This document shows positions 1 through 7,241 of a DNA stretch of 17,555 bases, piece after piece. Within the stretch, counting starts at the first letter, position 1. Each line of letters starts with the position of its first letter. The notes below the pieces were generated by a model. It saw only the letters and a program-made list of their open reading frames with translations, did no database searches and was not told the DNA's origin. This DNA is from Sphingobium sp. CCH11-B1 (GTDB lineage Bacteria > Pseudomonadota > Alphaproteobacteria > Sphingomonadales > Sphingomonadaceae). The position numbers and the translations under genes are program-made. The stretch is from NCBI RefSeq assembly GCF_001556865.1, contig NZ_LSJY01000034.1, positions 1-17,555 of the forward strand, given 5' to 3'.

Positions 1-63
1 ACCGACACATCAAACCCGGCACGCCCCAGTGCAGCGGGCTCATGAATAAGCCGGGTTAGTCGC

Positions 64-291
64 ATGTTCGCCCACTATTATGCGCAACGTACGATGTCGG
101 ACGGTCAGGTGATCGACATCAGCGCGCCTGCCCAATCCAAGTGGTTCCCCTCGCTTCGTTCCGAGCAAGGCTTGAACCGGATGCCACTGTGGAGATTTGT
201 CATGCAGCCAAATTATGGCGACTTTCAGCCAGACAAGGACGTGCGGCACGCGATCGGCGATACTCGAGCACAAGCAGACGAAGTAAACTAG
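64..291 (+). CDS. Small hypothetical protein (doubtful)
   Basis: This is an open frame of 75 residues beginning with ATG just after an in-frame TGA at 43-45 and ending in TAG. Codon choice looks fairly natural (GAC, ATC, GTG and CAG are frequent), which is the main reason to list it. There is no convincing Shine-Dalgarno sequence before the ATG. The product is hydrophilic with several aromatic residues, no signal peptide and no membrane segment. I recognise no family. It could be a fragment of a longer host or mobile-element gene, or chance. The overlapping minus-strand frame (40-273) looks less like protein. Confidence 0.25.
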   Translation: MFAHYYAQRTMSDGQVIDISAPAQSKWFPSLRSEQGLNRMPLWRFVMQPNYGDFQPDKDVRHAIGDTRAQADEVN

Positions 292-648
292 TATCGCATA
301 GCTCTTCCCGAGCCCGTCCCCCGATGCCAGCGTGTTTGCTTGAAGCGGCCGATGGGCAGCGCAGTTCTCGTAGATCGTGAGTGGGCTATACCTGCGAGTT
401 CAGGTATAGCCCACTCACGATTCGTCCCCGAGCCCGAGTGGCCGACGCAGACCGCTTTCCCGGCGTCGGACAAATTTAGCTAGCCAAATTCCGACACAGT
501 AACACAAAGCGCTCGTTCGCAAAAATGCGCCGCTATCTGCGCAATCGGCACTTCAGTGCCCTGCCCGTTTCGAATGAAAGCAGCATCGGATATGCTGAAC
601 TCGTCACGATAGGCGGGCCGTGACTAATTTAAACAGTCGAGGCCCCAC
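292..648. other. Intergenic stretch without a convincing gene
   Basis: No convincing gene lies in these 357 bases. The only clear structure is the perfect inverted repeat at 374-421. The last 10 bases supply the GAGG ribosome-binding site of the downstream HTH protein gene. Frames overlapping this stretch at 141-380 (+) and 288-473 (-) are rich in Arg and Ser and look like chance frames. Confidence 0.5.
374..421. repeat. Perfect 21-bp inverted repeat with 6-base loop
   Basis: The arms 374-394 and 401-421 are exact reverse complements, separated by the six bases at 395-400 (cgagtt). No run of T follows on either strand, so it is not a standard intrinsic terminator in either direction. It lies 83 bases after the stop of the doubtful ORF ending at 291. 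It could be a T-less terminator, a protein-binding palindrome, or a scar or site left by a mobile element. The exact match over 21 bp makes chance unlikely. Confidence 0.85.
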
Positions 649-891
649 GTGACAGACTCTATATCCCCCCCTCTGATGATGAGCAGCCCAGTCTATCTCA
701 ACAACCGAGAGGCAGCGGCATTCTTGAGGTTGTCGCCCAGGACCCTCGAAAAGCAGCGCGTGGTTGGCGGCGGACCCAAGTTCAAGAAGTTTGGCCGGAG
801 AGTCCTGTATGACAAACGAGACCTCGAAGAATGGGCCAATAAGAGGTCATTCGACAGCACAAGTGACTTCAGTGCAACGAAACAACGGTAA
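649..891 (+). CDS. AlpA/HTH_17-type DNA-binding protein (excisionase-like)
   Basis: The product is 80 residues and starts at GTG with a GAGG Shine-Dalgarno at 639-642, six bases upstream. Residues about 16-63 match the MerR-like helix-turn-helix of the HTH_17/AlpA group: YLNNREAAAFLRLSPRTLEK forms the first two helices, followed by a GRRVLY wing strand and a DLEEWA helix. Such proteins act as excisionases or as regulators in plasmids, prophages and integrative elements, binding DNA as small dimers. The C-terminal 15 residues are polar and probably flexible. It is the only well-supported plus-strand protein gene and stops 12 bases short of the tRNA-Leu gene on the other strand. It could be an Xis for this or a neighbouring element, or a leftover of another element. 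The fold call is firm, the role is inferred. Confidence 0.8.
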   Translation: MTDSISPPLMMSSPVYLNNREAAAFLRLSPRTLEKQRVVGGGPKFKKFGRRVLYDKRDLEEWANKRSFDSTSDFSATKQR

Positions 892-903
892 CCAATCCGA
901 AGT

Positions 904-987
<84 letters not shown>

Positions 988-1316
988 ATCGTGGACTTCA
1001 ATTACCCTAACAGATCTGCAGAATATTCTTCTCAGATCCATTCAACCGCTTAGCGCTCGCTGCGGCAATCCTGCACTAGCTCGACCCTCTACATCTTCAC
1101 TCGGCTTCCCGGAAGTGGGATTCGCTCGTCGCTTTAAACAAGCGCGGTGAGAGGAGGCACGTTCGAGTTCGCCACAGCTAGATTTCTTCTGGCTCCTATG
1201 TGGCTCCTAGCGCGAAATCACACAAACTTCATGCCAGCCATCTACCATGATAAGAAGCTGAAATCTAAACAAACTCCTTTCGACGCATAGAACGAACACA
1301 CTATCGCAACACGGCT
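988..1316. other. Gene-free spacer between tRNA-Leu and the tRNA half
   Basis: No convincing open frame is seen in these 329 bases, which look less GC-rich than the phage. The notable structure is the direct repeat at 1190-1209. I searched it for the missing 3' half of the tRNA fragment that ends at 1317 (a T-arm such as GGTTCGAGTCC and a CCA end) and did not find one. It may be the arm region of an attachment site or flanking host DNA. Confidence 0.45.
1190..1209. repeat. Direct repeat of TGGCTCCTA, possible integrase arm sites
   Basis: The nine bases TGGCTCCTA occur at 1190-1198 and again at 1201-1209, giving an 11-bp period, about one helical turn. Short direct repeats of this size near a tyrosine integrase gene and a tRNA core are typical of arm-type integrase or excisionase binding sites. 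Here they lie about 110 bp from the tRNA half and about 180 bp from the end of the integrase gene. The repeat is seen directly; the binding role is inference, since only two copies were found. Confidence 0.4.
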
Positions 1317-1355
1317 TTTTGAGTCCGGCGCGTCTACCAGTTTCACCACACCCGC
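1317..1355 (-). pseudogene. 5' half of a tRNA-Leu (CAA), candidate att core
   Basis: On the minus strand 39 bases starting GCGGGTGTGGTGAAACTGG reproduce the 5' acceptor strand, the D-arm (GGTAGACGC), the 5' anticodon strand (CCGGA) and the anticodon loop CTCAAAA of a tRNA-Leu(CAA). The match stops right after the loop: the expected TCCGG strand is replaced by AGCCGTG, and no variable arm or T-arm follows. It is similar but not identical to the complete tRNA at 904-987. The integrase gene ends 35 bp away on its 5' side. A tRNA part cut at the anticodon loop beside an integrase is a classic attachment core, although phages more often carry the 3' half. A simple tRNA relic is the alternative. 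Confidence 0.7.
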
Positions 1356-1390
1356 ATGCGGATTATCGCAGAAATCAGGCCTTTAGCAGG

Positions 1391-2530
1391 TCAGGCTGCG
1401 ATGTCAAATTGCCCATTCGCCCCACTGGTGGGGAGCGTGTGGGGGAGGCCAGAAATGGCGGAAACACTGGGGTTTTCAGCGACCAAACGCATGTGATCCC
1501 CCACCTTTTGGAGCGCAACAGTGAGATTTTGAGGCTTCACATGTGCGTACCGTAGGGTGGTTTCCATCACTTTGTGTCCCATCCATTCCTTGATGACGAA
1601 GACGTTTACGTCAGCGTCTACCATGCGGGTCGCGCATGTGTGTCGGCAGGCGTGAAACACGAAGTCGGGGTCACTGGCAAGGCCCATGTGTACACGCGCC
1701 TTTTCCCACCAAGTGCGGAGACCGCGACGGGACGGCATAGTCTGCGATTGCAGAAGGTCTACCAGCATCTCGCGGATGTGAGGGGCCATCGGTATCGTCC
1801 GTGCGTTGTCCGTCTTGGTCTCCCAGAGGTGCAACCGATCGCCGTTGATCTGCTTCAGGGTCGCCGTGAGTATCTCATCTCGCCGGCAGCCCGTCGCCAG
1901 GGCAATCTGTATGACCTTCCAGACCGCGTGAGCTTGCTCGCCCTTGGGGTGCGTGCGGCCCGTCAGATACTCGCCTAGGGCCTTTTCCTCCTCAAGGGTA
2001 ATCCACCGGATACGGCCCTGCGTCTCCTTCTTCCACGCGAAGGATATGCCCTCCTCGCCGTCTACCGCTACCGTCCGGTACTTGCGGGACCGAGCCCACA
2101 AGAGGAAGGTGTGGAGATGGCTCATGTAGCGGTTGATGGTTCCGTCCGACTTCCCAGCCGCTCGCAGCTTCTTAATGAGCTGATCGACCACATGGGTATC
2201 TATGGCGTCGAGCCGGGTGTTACGGCCCAACAGGTCCGCCATGATCTCCATGCGCTGGTAGCAGAGCTCCTCAGTGTCCGCGCCGTCCCAGAGGTTACCC
2301 TTAGCGAGAGGGATGACTGAGGAGAGCGTGTGGACCTCGGGGGCTCCGGGTGCCTGTCCGGGGGCCGGGAGGGCCTCTCCAGAAGCCCAGGAGGCCAGTA
2401 CCGCCTTCTCGTCGGCCTCTGCCTCCGCGTGGGTGTTCCAACGCTTCCTGTAGCGCTCCTTCCCCCGCTGGAGCTCTACCCGCCAGCGCCCGGTATGTTT
2501 TCCGTCTTTCTTGTCTGGATATATGGCCAA
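1391..2530 (-). CDS. int: Tyrosine recombinase / phage integrase
   Basis: This 379-residue site-specific recombinase would integrate and excise the phage by strand exchange between attP and attB. All active-site residues are visible: Arg216 in TGCRRDE, Lys239 in the beta-hairpin (ETKTDNARTIP), His293 and Arg296 in FHACRHT, His319 in MGHK, and the nucleophile Tyr328 in TTLRYAH. Residues about 1-50 resemble an arm-binding domain, and about 65-160 a SAM-like core-binding domain. About 50 residues follow the Tyr, longer than the minimum but not unusual. The start is TTG at 2530, chosen because a strong GGAGG lies five bases upstream. The TTG directly abuts the stop of the winged-helix regulator gene, so the two are expressed together. 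The gene ends beside the tRNA-Leu half, as expected for an integrase next to its attachment site. Confidence 0.96.
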   Translation of the reverse strand: MAIYPDKKDGKHTGRWRVELQRGKERYRKRWNTHAEAEADEKAVLASWASGEALPAPGQAPGAPEVHTLSSVIPLAKGNLWDGADTEELCYQRMEIMADLLGRNTRLDAIDTHVVDQLIKKLRAAGKSDGTINRYMSHLHTFLLWARSRKYRTVAVDGEEGISFAWKKETQGRIRWITLEEEKALGEYLTGRTHPKGEQAHAVWKVIQIALATGCRRDEILTATLKQINGDRLHLWETKTDNARTIPMAPHIREMLVDLLQSQTMPSRRGLRTWWEKARVHMGLASDPDFVFHACRHTCATRMVDADVNVFVIKEWMGHKVMETTLRYAHVKPQNLTVALQKVGDHMRLVAENPSVSAISGLPHTLPTSGANGQFDIAA

Positions 2531-2540
2531 TTAGTCCTCC
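2531..2540 (-). promoter_or_regulatory. Integrase ribosome-binding site inside the regulator gene's end
   Basis: GGAGG (plus-strand cctcc at 2536-2540) lies five bases before the TTG start of the integrase and is formed by the last coding codons of the upstream regulator (ATG GAG GAC TAA). The TAA abuts the TTG. This arrangement fixes the unusual integrase start and suggests translational coupling or re-initiation. Confidence 0.8.
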
Positions 2541-2878
2541 ATTAGCTCCTTCAGTTTACGGCTCAGTTTGTGACCCTTCGGAGTGAGGGTGTAGAACACG
2601 GTCCGCATGTTGCGCGGGTCTTGATTACGCTGGAGGAGCTTGTAGCCGTCCTTGCCGTTCCGCAGCATCTCCGAGAGGTCCATCAGATGGCGGCTCATGG
2701 TCGTCCGTGTGGACCCCGCGAGCTTGGCCAGTTCGACTACGCTCTTCCCTTCGTTCGTTGCTGCAAGGCAGAAGCTCTCCACGACCTTGACCGACGCATG
2801 TTCACCAGTCGCATCCGCAAATGTGTCCATCATGCGGCTGAGCTTAGTGAGATGACGGTTGTCTTGTTCGTTCGTCAC
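2531..2878 (-). CDS. Small winged-helix (MarR-like) transcriptional regulator
   Basis: This 115-residue protein appears to be a DNA-binding regulator. Residues about 48-71 (VVELAKLAGSTRTTMSRHL onward) form a helix-turn-helix, followed by a basic wing (about 76-100, ending VFYTLTPKGHKLSRKL) of the MarR/winged-helix type; an N-terminal helix may aid dimerisation. I chose the GTG at 2878 because AAGGGG lies seven bases upstream. The frame stays open to an ATG at 3016, but that start has no ribosome-binding site and would add 46 residues unlike the family. It is the first gene of a two-gene unit with the integrase. By context it may control integration or lysogeny or serve as a directionality factor; no sequence feature proves which. 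No CI-like repressor is seen in the window. Confidence 0.82.
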   Translation of the reverse strand: MTNEQDNRHLTKLSRMMDTFADATGEHASVKVVESFCLAATNEGKSVVELAKLAGSTRTTMSRHLMDLSEMLRNGKDGYKLLQRNQDPRNMRTVFYTLTPKGHKLSRKLKELMED

Positions 2879-3011
2879 TGGTGTACCCCTTAATCCAATC
2901 TGGGACGATCCGCAATAGCGTATTGTCGCACGCTGCATAAAGTCCGTAGCGGCGGATTGGTTCCTGCCACGGATTGTCTGCGGTAACAACGAGAACAGAC
3001 CAGGAACATGC

Positions 3012-3042
3012 TGCATTTAAGTGCATCAAAATGAGTCAATAA
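3012..3042 (-). promoter_or_regulatory. Possible promoter and operator-like palindrome for regulator-integrase unit
   Basis: On the minus strand TTATTG (3042-3037) and TAAATG (3019-3014) are separated by 17 bases, a weak match to sigma-70 -35/-10 elements. An imperfect palindrome, TGCACTTAAATGCA (3025-3012), overlaps the would-be -10. This region lies upstream of the regulator and downstream of the late-operon terminator, where a promoter is required. The palindrome could be an autoregulatory operator. Both matches are weak. Confidence 0.3.
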
Positions 3043-3108
3043 CCCAAAATCGCCACGGGTCGCCGGTTGGGTGGCGCGTTCACGTCATGTCTGCATATGG
3101 AGGCGATT

Positions 3109-3140
3109 AAAAACCCCCGGCCAAATTGGCTAGGGGTTTT
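3109..3140 (-). terminator. Intrinsic terminator ending the late operon (possibly bidirectional)
   Basis: The bases form a stem of up to 15 bp with one A/C mismatch and one wobble pair. An AAAACCCC arm pairs with GGGGTTTT, extended by GGCCAA/TTGGC around the centre. On the minus strand the stem ends in GGGGG followed by TTTTT. It lies seven bases past the stop of the XhlA-like gene, separating the structural/lysis operon from the regulator-integrase unit. On the plus strand GGGGTTTT also follows the stem, so it may work both ways. Confidence 0.85.
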
Positions 3141-3146
3141 AAAGGG

Positions 3147-3407
3147 TTAGAAGAGCCCGAGGAGCTTCTCTCCAAATACAGCGAGCAGCGTGATGCCCAG
3201 CCCGCCGATACCGGCGAAGACTGCGAGCTTCGATTTGTACTGCACGACTTCCTTTTCAAGGGCGTCAATGCGCTTTCCGTGGTCCTCCTGGTCGCTCTCG
3301 ATCGATGCGAACCGTTCGGCCGAATTGTCCATCTTCGTTTCGATGCGGGCAAGCCGCTCCCTCACGTCAAACATGAGGGCGATGGGGGACAGGTCTTCAG
3401 ACGGCAT
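3147..3407 (-). CDS. XhlA-like holin / lysis accessory protein
   Basis: This 86-residue protein has a coiled-coil N-terminal part (about residues 14-60, heptad-like, rich in Glu, Lys, Arg and Asp) and a single C-terminal membrane segment (about 62-80, LAVFAGIGGLGITLLAVFG). That architecture is characteristic of the haemolysin XhlA family, membrane-anchored proteins that work with holins in phage or prophage lysis. The start ATG is preceded by GAGA four bases upstream. It is the last gene of the late operon, six bases after the DUF4376 gene and just before a strong terminator, a common place for lysis genes. No endolysin follows, so the cell-wall enzyme must be encoded outside the window. It could instead act as a structural anchor; family-level confidence is moderate. 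Confidence 0.72.
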   Translation of the reverse strand: MPSEDLSPIALMFDVRERLARIETKMDNSAERFASIESDQEDHGKRIDALEKEVVQYKSKLAVFAGIGGLGITLLAVFGEKLLGLF

Positions 3408-3413
3408 TTGTCT

Positions 3414-3983
3414 CTATTCGTTTGGAGGCCACTGGGCCTCAAGGATGTTGATGGCCTCAAGGGCCTCTAGGGTCTCAGCGGCTTCGATCCGGCCCCGCAT
3501 CGCCGTAGCGGCCTCAAAGGCCTTGTTGACGTGCTGGCCCACGGTAAGGCCTAGCTGGATCGTCTGGGCCGCTGAGTGCTTCACAACGCTGTTGTCCTTC
3601 ATGGTCCAGGAGACCTCAAAGGGCTGGGAGGCCGCCTGCGCCAGCATGGCCATCTGTACGGCCCCGCTGATCTTCAGGCGGCTCTCTGCGTCCGTCTGGA
3701 CGACCCCGAGGGGCGTCGGGCACCCCCCGTCTATCACGAAGTCCCGGAAGGCCTTGGCTTGGGACCAGAGAGCCGCACGGGAAGGCGCAATGTCCGGCTC
3801 TTTGTCGCTGAGGACCCCGTTGATGAAACAGTGCCCCGTGAGGGAGATTTCGGTCTCATCGTCCATCATCGTGTAGGCGTGGCCTTCAGGGACGAAGTCG
3901 TCCGGCATCCCTTGCGGGAACGCAGAGGCTTGCATCAGGGACACAATGGTCCCCGAGGCCTCCTCGTAGATTGCGAGCTGCAT
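3414..3983 (-). CDS. DUF4376 protein, putative tail-fibre assembly factor
   Basis: The protein is 189 residues. Residues about 72-187 match the DUF4376 pattern: KAFRDFVIDGG, then QTDAESRLKISGAVQMAML, then FEVSWTMKDNSVVKHSAAQ, then LGLTVGQHV and a helical end with EALEAIN and WP. The N-terminal 70 residues (MQLAIYEEASGTIV, with a PEGH turn) resemble the small beta domain seen before DUF4376 in fibre-associated proteins. DUF4376 proteins commonly follow tail-fibre genes and are proposed as fibre-assembly factors or fibre-associated proteins. Here the ATG directly abuts the TAA of the giant fibre gene, supporting coupled expression and physical partnership. The biochemical role of DUF4376 is not established, so assembly chaperone is an inference from position. 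Confidence 0.78.
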   Translation of the reverse strand: MQLAIYEEASGTIVSLMQASAFPQGMPDDFVPEGHAYTMMDDETEISLTGHCFINGVLSDKEPDIAPSRAALWSQAKAFRDFVIDGGCPTPLGVVQTDAESRLKISGAVQMAMLAQAASQPFEVSWTMKDNSVVKHSAAQTIQLGLTVGQHVNKAFEAATAMRGRIEAAETLEALEAINILEAQWPPNE

Positions 3984-6900
3984 TTAGGTGAAAGTCCATT
4001 TCGCCTTCGCCGTGAAGCTGAAGGAGTGATAGAGGGCGCTGCGCTGGCGCTGGTAGTAGTCGCCCTGGTCCGTTACGCCCGTGTCGGAGTTGCCCCGGAT
4101 GGCGTAGACCAGGAGGGTCACATTGCCCTCAGTGGTGTCCGTGGGCTCGTAGTTGCGTGTGAGGGCCAGCGAGAGCGTGCGAGTCTGCATAGGCGTACTG
4201 CCGTACTCCGACGCCTGATAGTAATTGCTCACTATCGGGGTGCCGTTCTTCACGAGCTGGACCAGGAAGCCCCCGTCCGGCAGCGCATCGACGTAGTAGG
4301 GACGGCCGTTTAGATTGGTCGTCTGCCTGCCCACGTCACAAACCATCGTCCCTCCCACTTCGAGGAGGTACGAGCCGTTCGGGTTGGTCACGCCAAGGTC
4401 CACAGCGCCGATGAGGAGCGTTTGGCCTAATGCGGGAGACCCGCCGCCGCTTACGGCCGCCCTTTTGACGTAGGTGTCCAGCTTGACCTTTTTGGAATTG
4501 ATCGTGCCGTCCACCGTGAGGTCGCCATGGATATGGACGTTCCCTTCGATGTCCACGCCAGTATCGCCGTTGCCCGCCTGGACCGTAACGCGAGTGCGCT
4601 GGCCGGGGACTTGGGCGGTGATCTGGAAGCGGGCCTGGAGCTTTCCTTGGGCGTCCGCGATGGCTGAGGCCTGCTGCTGAAGGCTGGCCGTGTCGGGGGC
4701 CGGGAAGTACGGCTTGGGACTTGCCGCGCCCTGAGTGGTGCGCGTCATCTGGGGACGGCTCCACCATGCCCAGGAGTCACCTTGGCCCGCGTAGGTCCCA
4801 TATTTGATAAACACCACGAGGGCCGAAGCCGCATCGCCTGGAGCCTGCGCCTTTGCGGCGACTGTGCGCGTCCAGTTGTTTATGTCCCGGCCGCCACTGG
4901 CGGGCGCGAACATGCCGGAGTTGGTGTTGATGATGTGGGAACCATCAGCCCGATACCATTCGATGCGGAGCTCGCAGTTACAGCGATGGGCCGCCGTGGC
5001 AGCGGTGAACTCGTACCACTGATTTGCCTCTACGCTGAAGCGGTCCGTATGCCGCTGGGCCCAGGCGTCAGAGTTGCCGTTGTTCTGGCGGATGTGGATA
5101 TTGTGCTCACCTGTCGGCCGCCAATCATCCCCAGCCCCGTCCCGCCCGTATTCGAACCAAGAGGCATCGTAGGGCGTCCAGAAGTAATAACCGACGTCGT
5201 CCAGCGCGAAGCGTGACTGAGGCAGCATGTTGCCGCCCCCTCCCCCGTAGCTGGCGGAAAGGTTTGCCCAGCTCTCCGCAGAGGCCCTCGCCGCGTCGGC
5301 CTGGACCCTAGAGCCTTCGGCGGCATTGGCTTTCGCCACCGCTTGGTCCCTATATCCCACGGTCTCGTCTCGGAGCCCCGCCACCTGGTCCCGGTAGTTA
5401 TAGGTCTCATTCCGGAGCCCTGCGGTTTCATCCCGCACGCCCACAGCACTGTCCCTGTAGTAGGCGCTGCTGTCCCGGTATTCGGCGCTGAGGTTCCTTG
5501 CGGCTTCCGCCTGGGCCCTTGCGGCATCTGCCTGGGCCCTTGAGGTCTCTGCGGCACTTGCTCGGGCGTCGGCGGTATTCTTGAAGCCTTCCGCCTGGGA
5601 GCGATACTGGGCCGCAAGGTCCCTGGCGGACTCTGCGGAGGCGCGGGCGTAATCGGCCTGGGCCCTGTAGACGTCGGAAGCCGTTGCGGAGCTTTCGGCC
5701 CGCGAAGACTCGGTGACGTCCTCCACCACAAAGCCGGTGGTGTGCCATAGGCCGTTAGGGGCCGCTCCGGTCGTGTAGTGCTCAAGCCGTGGGGTCCAAA
5801 AGGCCCTCCAGCTCCCGTCCACAACGAACTCGGCACACATTTTCTGGAAGCCGCGTGCGCCACCGGAAGGGGCGTTGAAGCCATAGACCAAATTGGTCCC
5901 GCCGTCAGCGGCCGATCCGCCTATTCCCACAGCGGAGCCATCCCATACCCCACTGGTTGAGGAGAGGACGGTAAGGTGGAAATAGTCGTTATTGGTGGCG
6001 TAGGTGTAAATCCAGCACGTCACCCGGAACTTGCGGCCCAATGCGGGCCTTCCCCGGAACTTCTTGAAATACTGGTTGATGGACCGGCCGCCCCTCCCTG
6101 CATCATAGCTGGTTATATATGGCTGGGGCCAACTGTTCTCGGGGCCTCCGATGCTCGGCACGTAATCGAGTTGGTAAGCGTCCCGCTCGACGGGGGCGAG
6201 CGTCGGCGGCCACTCAGCATTGAAGAGCTCTTTGGTGCTCCCAAGGTACTGGGCGGAGAGCGTTTCGCTCGACCGGGCCTCTGCGGCCTTAGCGGTCGAT
6301 ATGGCCGCTTGCTCTGTCGCGACCTGGGCGGACGCTGCGGCGCTGGCCGTGTTCCCGTAGGTGGCCTCCAAGGCCGTGATGCGCTGGGCGGATGCACCGT
6401 CCGCATTGGCCCTAGCGGTCGCCTCTTCGGATACCTTAGCGTTCGTGTAGGCCCAAGCGTCACCTGTTTTGATATACTCGGCTTCCACGGTGTCGATGCG
6501 AGACGCTAAGGCCCCGTCAGCATTGGCTCGCGCCGTGGCCTCCGATGAGACCCGTGCGTCCGCTATGGTGCCTGCCTGTCCCGCCGTGATGTAAGAGGCC
6601 TCCACGGTCTGGATGCGCTGCGCAAGAGCCCCGTCTGCATTGGCGCGAGCGGTTGCCTCATCGGAAACCTTAGCCGCCGCTATAGCGCCCGCTTCGCCCT
6701 TCGTGGTGTAGTCGGCCTCTATGGTCTCTATGCGGGAAGCAAGGGCCTCATCTCCGCTGGCGCGGGCGAGCTGCTCCACCTGGACCCTGGCGTCCGCAAT
6801 GGACCCCGCGCCCTCCGAGGTAATGTACGAAGCCTCTACGGTCTCGATACGTCGCGCCACGGCGTCGATGGCGGTAGCTCGGGCTATTTGCTCTTCCTGG

Positions 6901-7226
6901 ACCCGAGCGTGGGCGATGGTGTCCGCCTCGCCGTGGGTCACGAAGTCCGCTTCGATAGTGAGAACGCGGCGGGCGAATGCCTCTTCGGCGGTGACGCGGG
7001 CTTCGCGCTCTTCCGTGATGGCCGCGCGGGCGTAGGCGTTGGCGGTCTCTAGGACCTCTTCAAGGTTCCCGTCTCCGGGGTCCCCTTTGTCGCCCTTGTC
7101 GCCTTTCGGGCCGCGCGGTCCTTCGGGTCCGGGAGGGCCTTGAGGGCCGGTGTCTCCGGGGTCTCCTTGAGGGCCGCGCAGGCTCTCGCCCATGACGTCG
7201 TAGAAGGACGCGGCTGTAGGTTTCAT
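3984..7226 (-). CDS. Giant modular tail fibre with collagen-like and coiled-coil segments
   Basis: This 1080-residue virion fibre is likely a trimeric receptor-binding protein. Modules in order: a short anchor (1-17, with SFY at 7-9); collagen-like Gly-X-Y triplets (18-53); a coiled coil of 39-residue repeats (about 90-290); a first globular, Trp/Tyr-rich domain (about 330-505) that looks like a carbohydrate-binding beta-sandwich; a second Ala-rich coiled coil (505-655), including seven exact heptads with Arg-Asp (584-627); a GGGGG hinge (661-665); a second sandwich-like domain (667-845); a DUF1983-like segment (849-915, with NVHIHGDLTVDGTINSKK); and a C-terminal beta domain (920-1080). The two sandwich domains share an NxLxxS/W-rich style but are not obvious copies. 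The start ATG has AAGAG five bases upstream. The neighbours, a mini-fibre upstream and DUF4376 downstream, support a host-recognition module. Fold assignments are by eye. Confidence 0.9.
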   Translation of the reverse strand: MKPTAASFYDVMGESLRGPQGDPGDTGPQGPPGPEGPRGPKGDKGDKGDPGDGNLEEVLETANAYARAAITEEREARVTAEEAFARRVLTIEADFVTHGEADTIAHARVQEEQIARATAIDAVARRIETVEASYITSEGAGSIADARVQVEQLARASGDEALASRIETIEADYTTKGEAGAIAAAKVSDEATARANADGALAQRIQTVEASYITAGQAGTIADARVSSEATARANADGALASRIDTVEAEYIKTGDAWAYTNAKVSEEATARANADGASAQRITALEATYGNTASAAASAQVATEQAAISTAKAAEARSSETLSAQYLGSTKELFNAEWPPTLAPVERDAYQLDYVPSIGGPENSWPQPYITSYDAGRGGRSINQYFKKFRGRPALGRKFRVTCWIYTYATNNDYFHLTVLSSTSGVWDGSAVGIGGSAADGGTNLVYGFNAPSGGARGFQKMCAEFVVDGSWRAFWTPRLEHYTTGAAPNGLWHTTGFVVEDVTESSRAESSATASDVYRAQADYARASAESARDLAAQYRSQAEGFKNTADARASAAETSRAQADAARAQAEAARNLSAEYRDSSAYYRDSAVGVRDETAGLRNETYNYRDQVAGLRDETVGYRDQAVAKANAAEGSRVQADAARASAESWANLSASYGGGGGNMLPQSRFALDDVGYYFWTPYDASWFEYGRDGAGDDWRPTGEHNIHIRQNNGNSDAWAQRHTDRFSVEANQWYEFTAATAAHRCNCELRIEWYRADGSHIINTNSGMFAPASGGRDINNWTRTVAAKAQAPGDAASALVVFIKYGTYAGQGDSWAWWSRPQMTRTTQGAASPKPYFPAPDTASLQQQASAIADAQGKLQARFQITAQVPGQRTRVTVQAGNGDTGVDIEGNVHIHGDLTVDGTINSKKVKLDTYVKRAAVSGGGSPALGQTLLIGAVDLGVTNPNGSYLLEVGGTMVCDVGRQTTNLNGRPYYVDALPDGGFLVQLVKNGTPIVSNYYQASEYGSTPMQTRTLSLALTRNYEPTDTTEGNVTLLVYAIRGNSDTGVTDQGDYYQRQRSALYHSFSFTAKAKWTFT
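6375..6959 (-). repeat. Five tandem 39-residue (117-bp) coiled-coil repeats in the fibre
   Basis: Within the fibre the motif [RQ]RIxTVEAxYIT recurs with exact spacing: equivalent residues fall at 90, 129, 168, 207, 246 and 285. Between them each unit carries an AGxIADARV block and an E(A/L)ARANADGALA block. The DNA copies have diverged clearly while the protein pattern and the 39-residue length are conserved. The period is not a multiple of seven, so each unit likely combines heptads with an 11-residue step. Confidence 0.88.
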
Positions 7227-7241
7227 GTGTGCTCTTAGGTG

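Noticed and set aside
1317..1355. tRNA-Leu interrupted by a group I intron
   Set aside because: The break after the anticodon loop suggested an intron, but no tRNA 3' half was found between 988 and 1316 on the minus strand.
2531..3016. Longer version of the winged-helix regulator starting at 3016
   Set aside because: There is no ribosome-binding site before 3016, whereas GTG 2878 has AAGGGG at the right distance and gives a normal family length.
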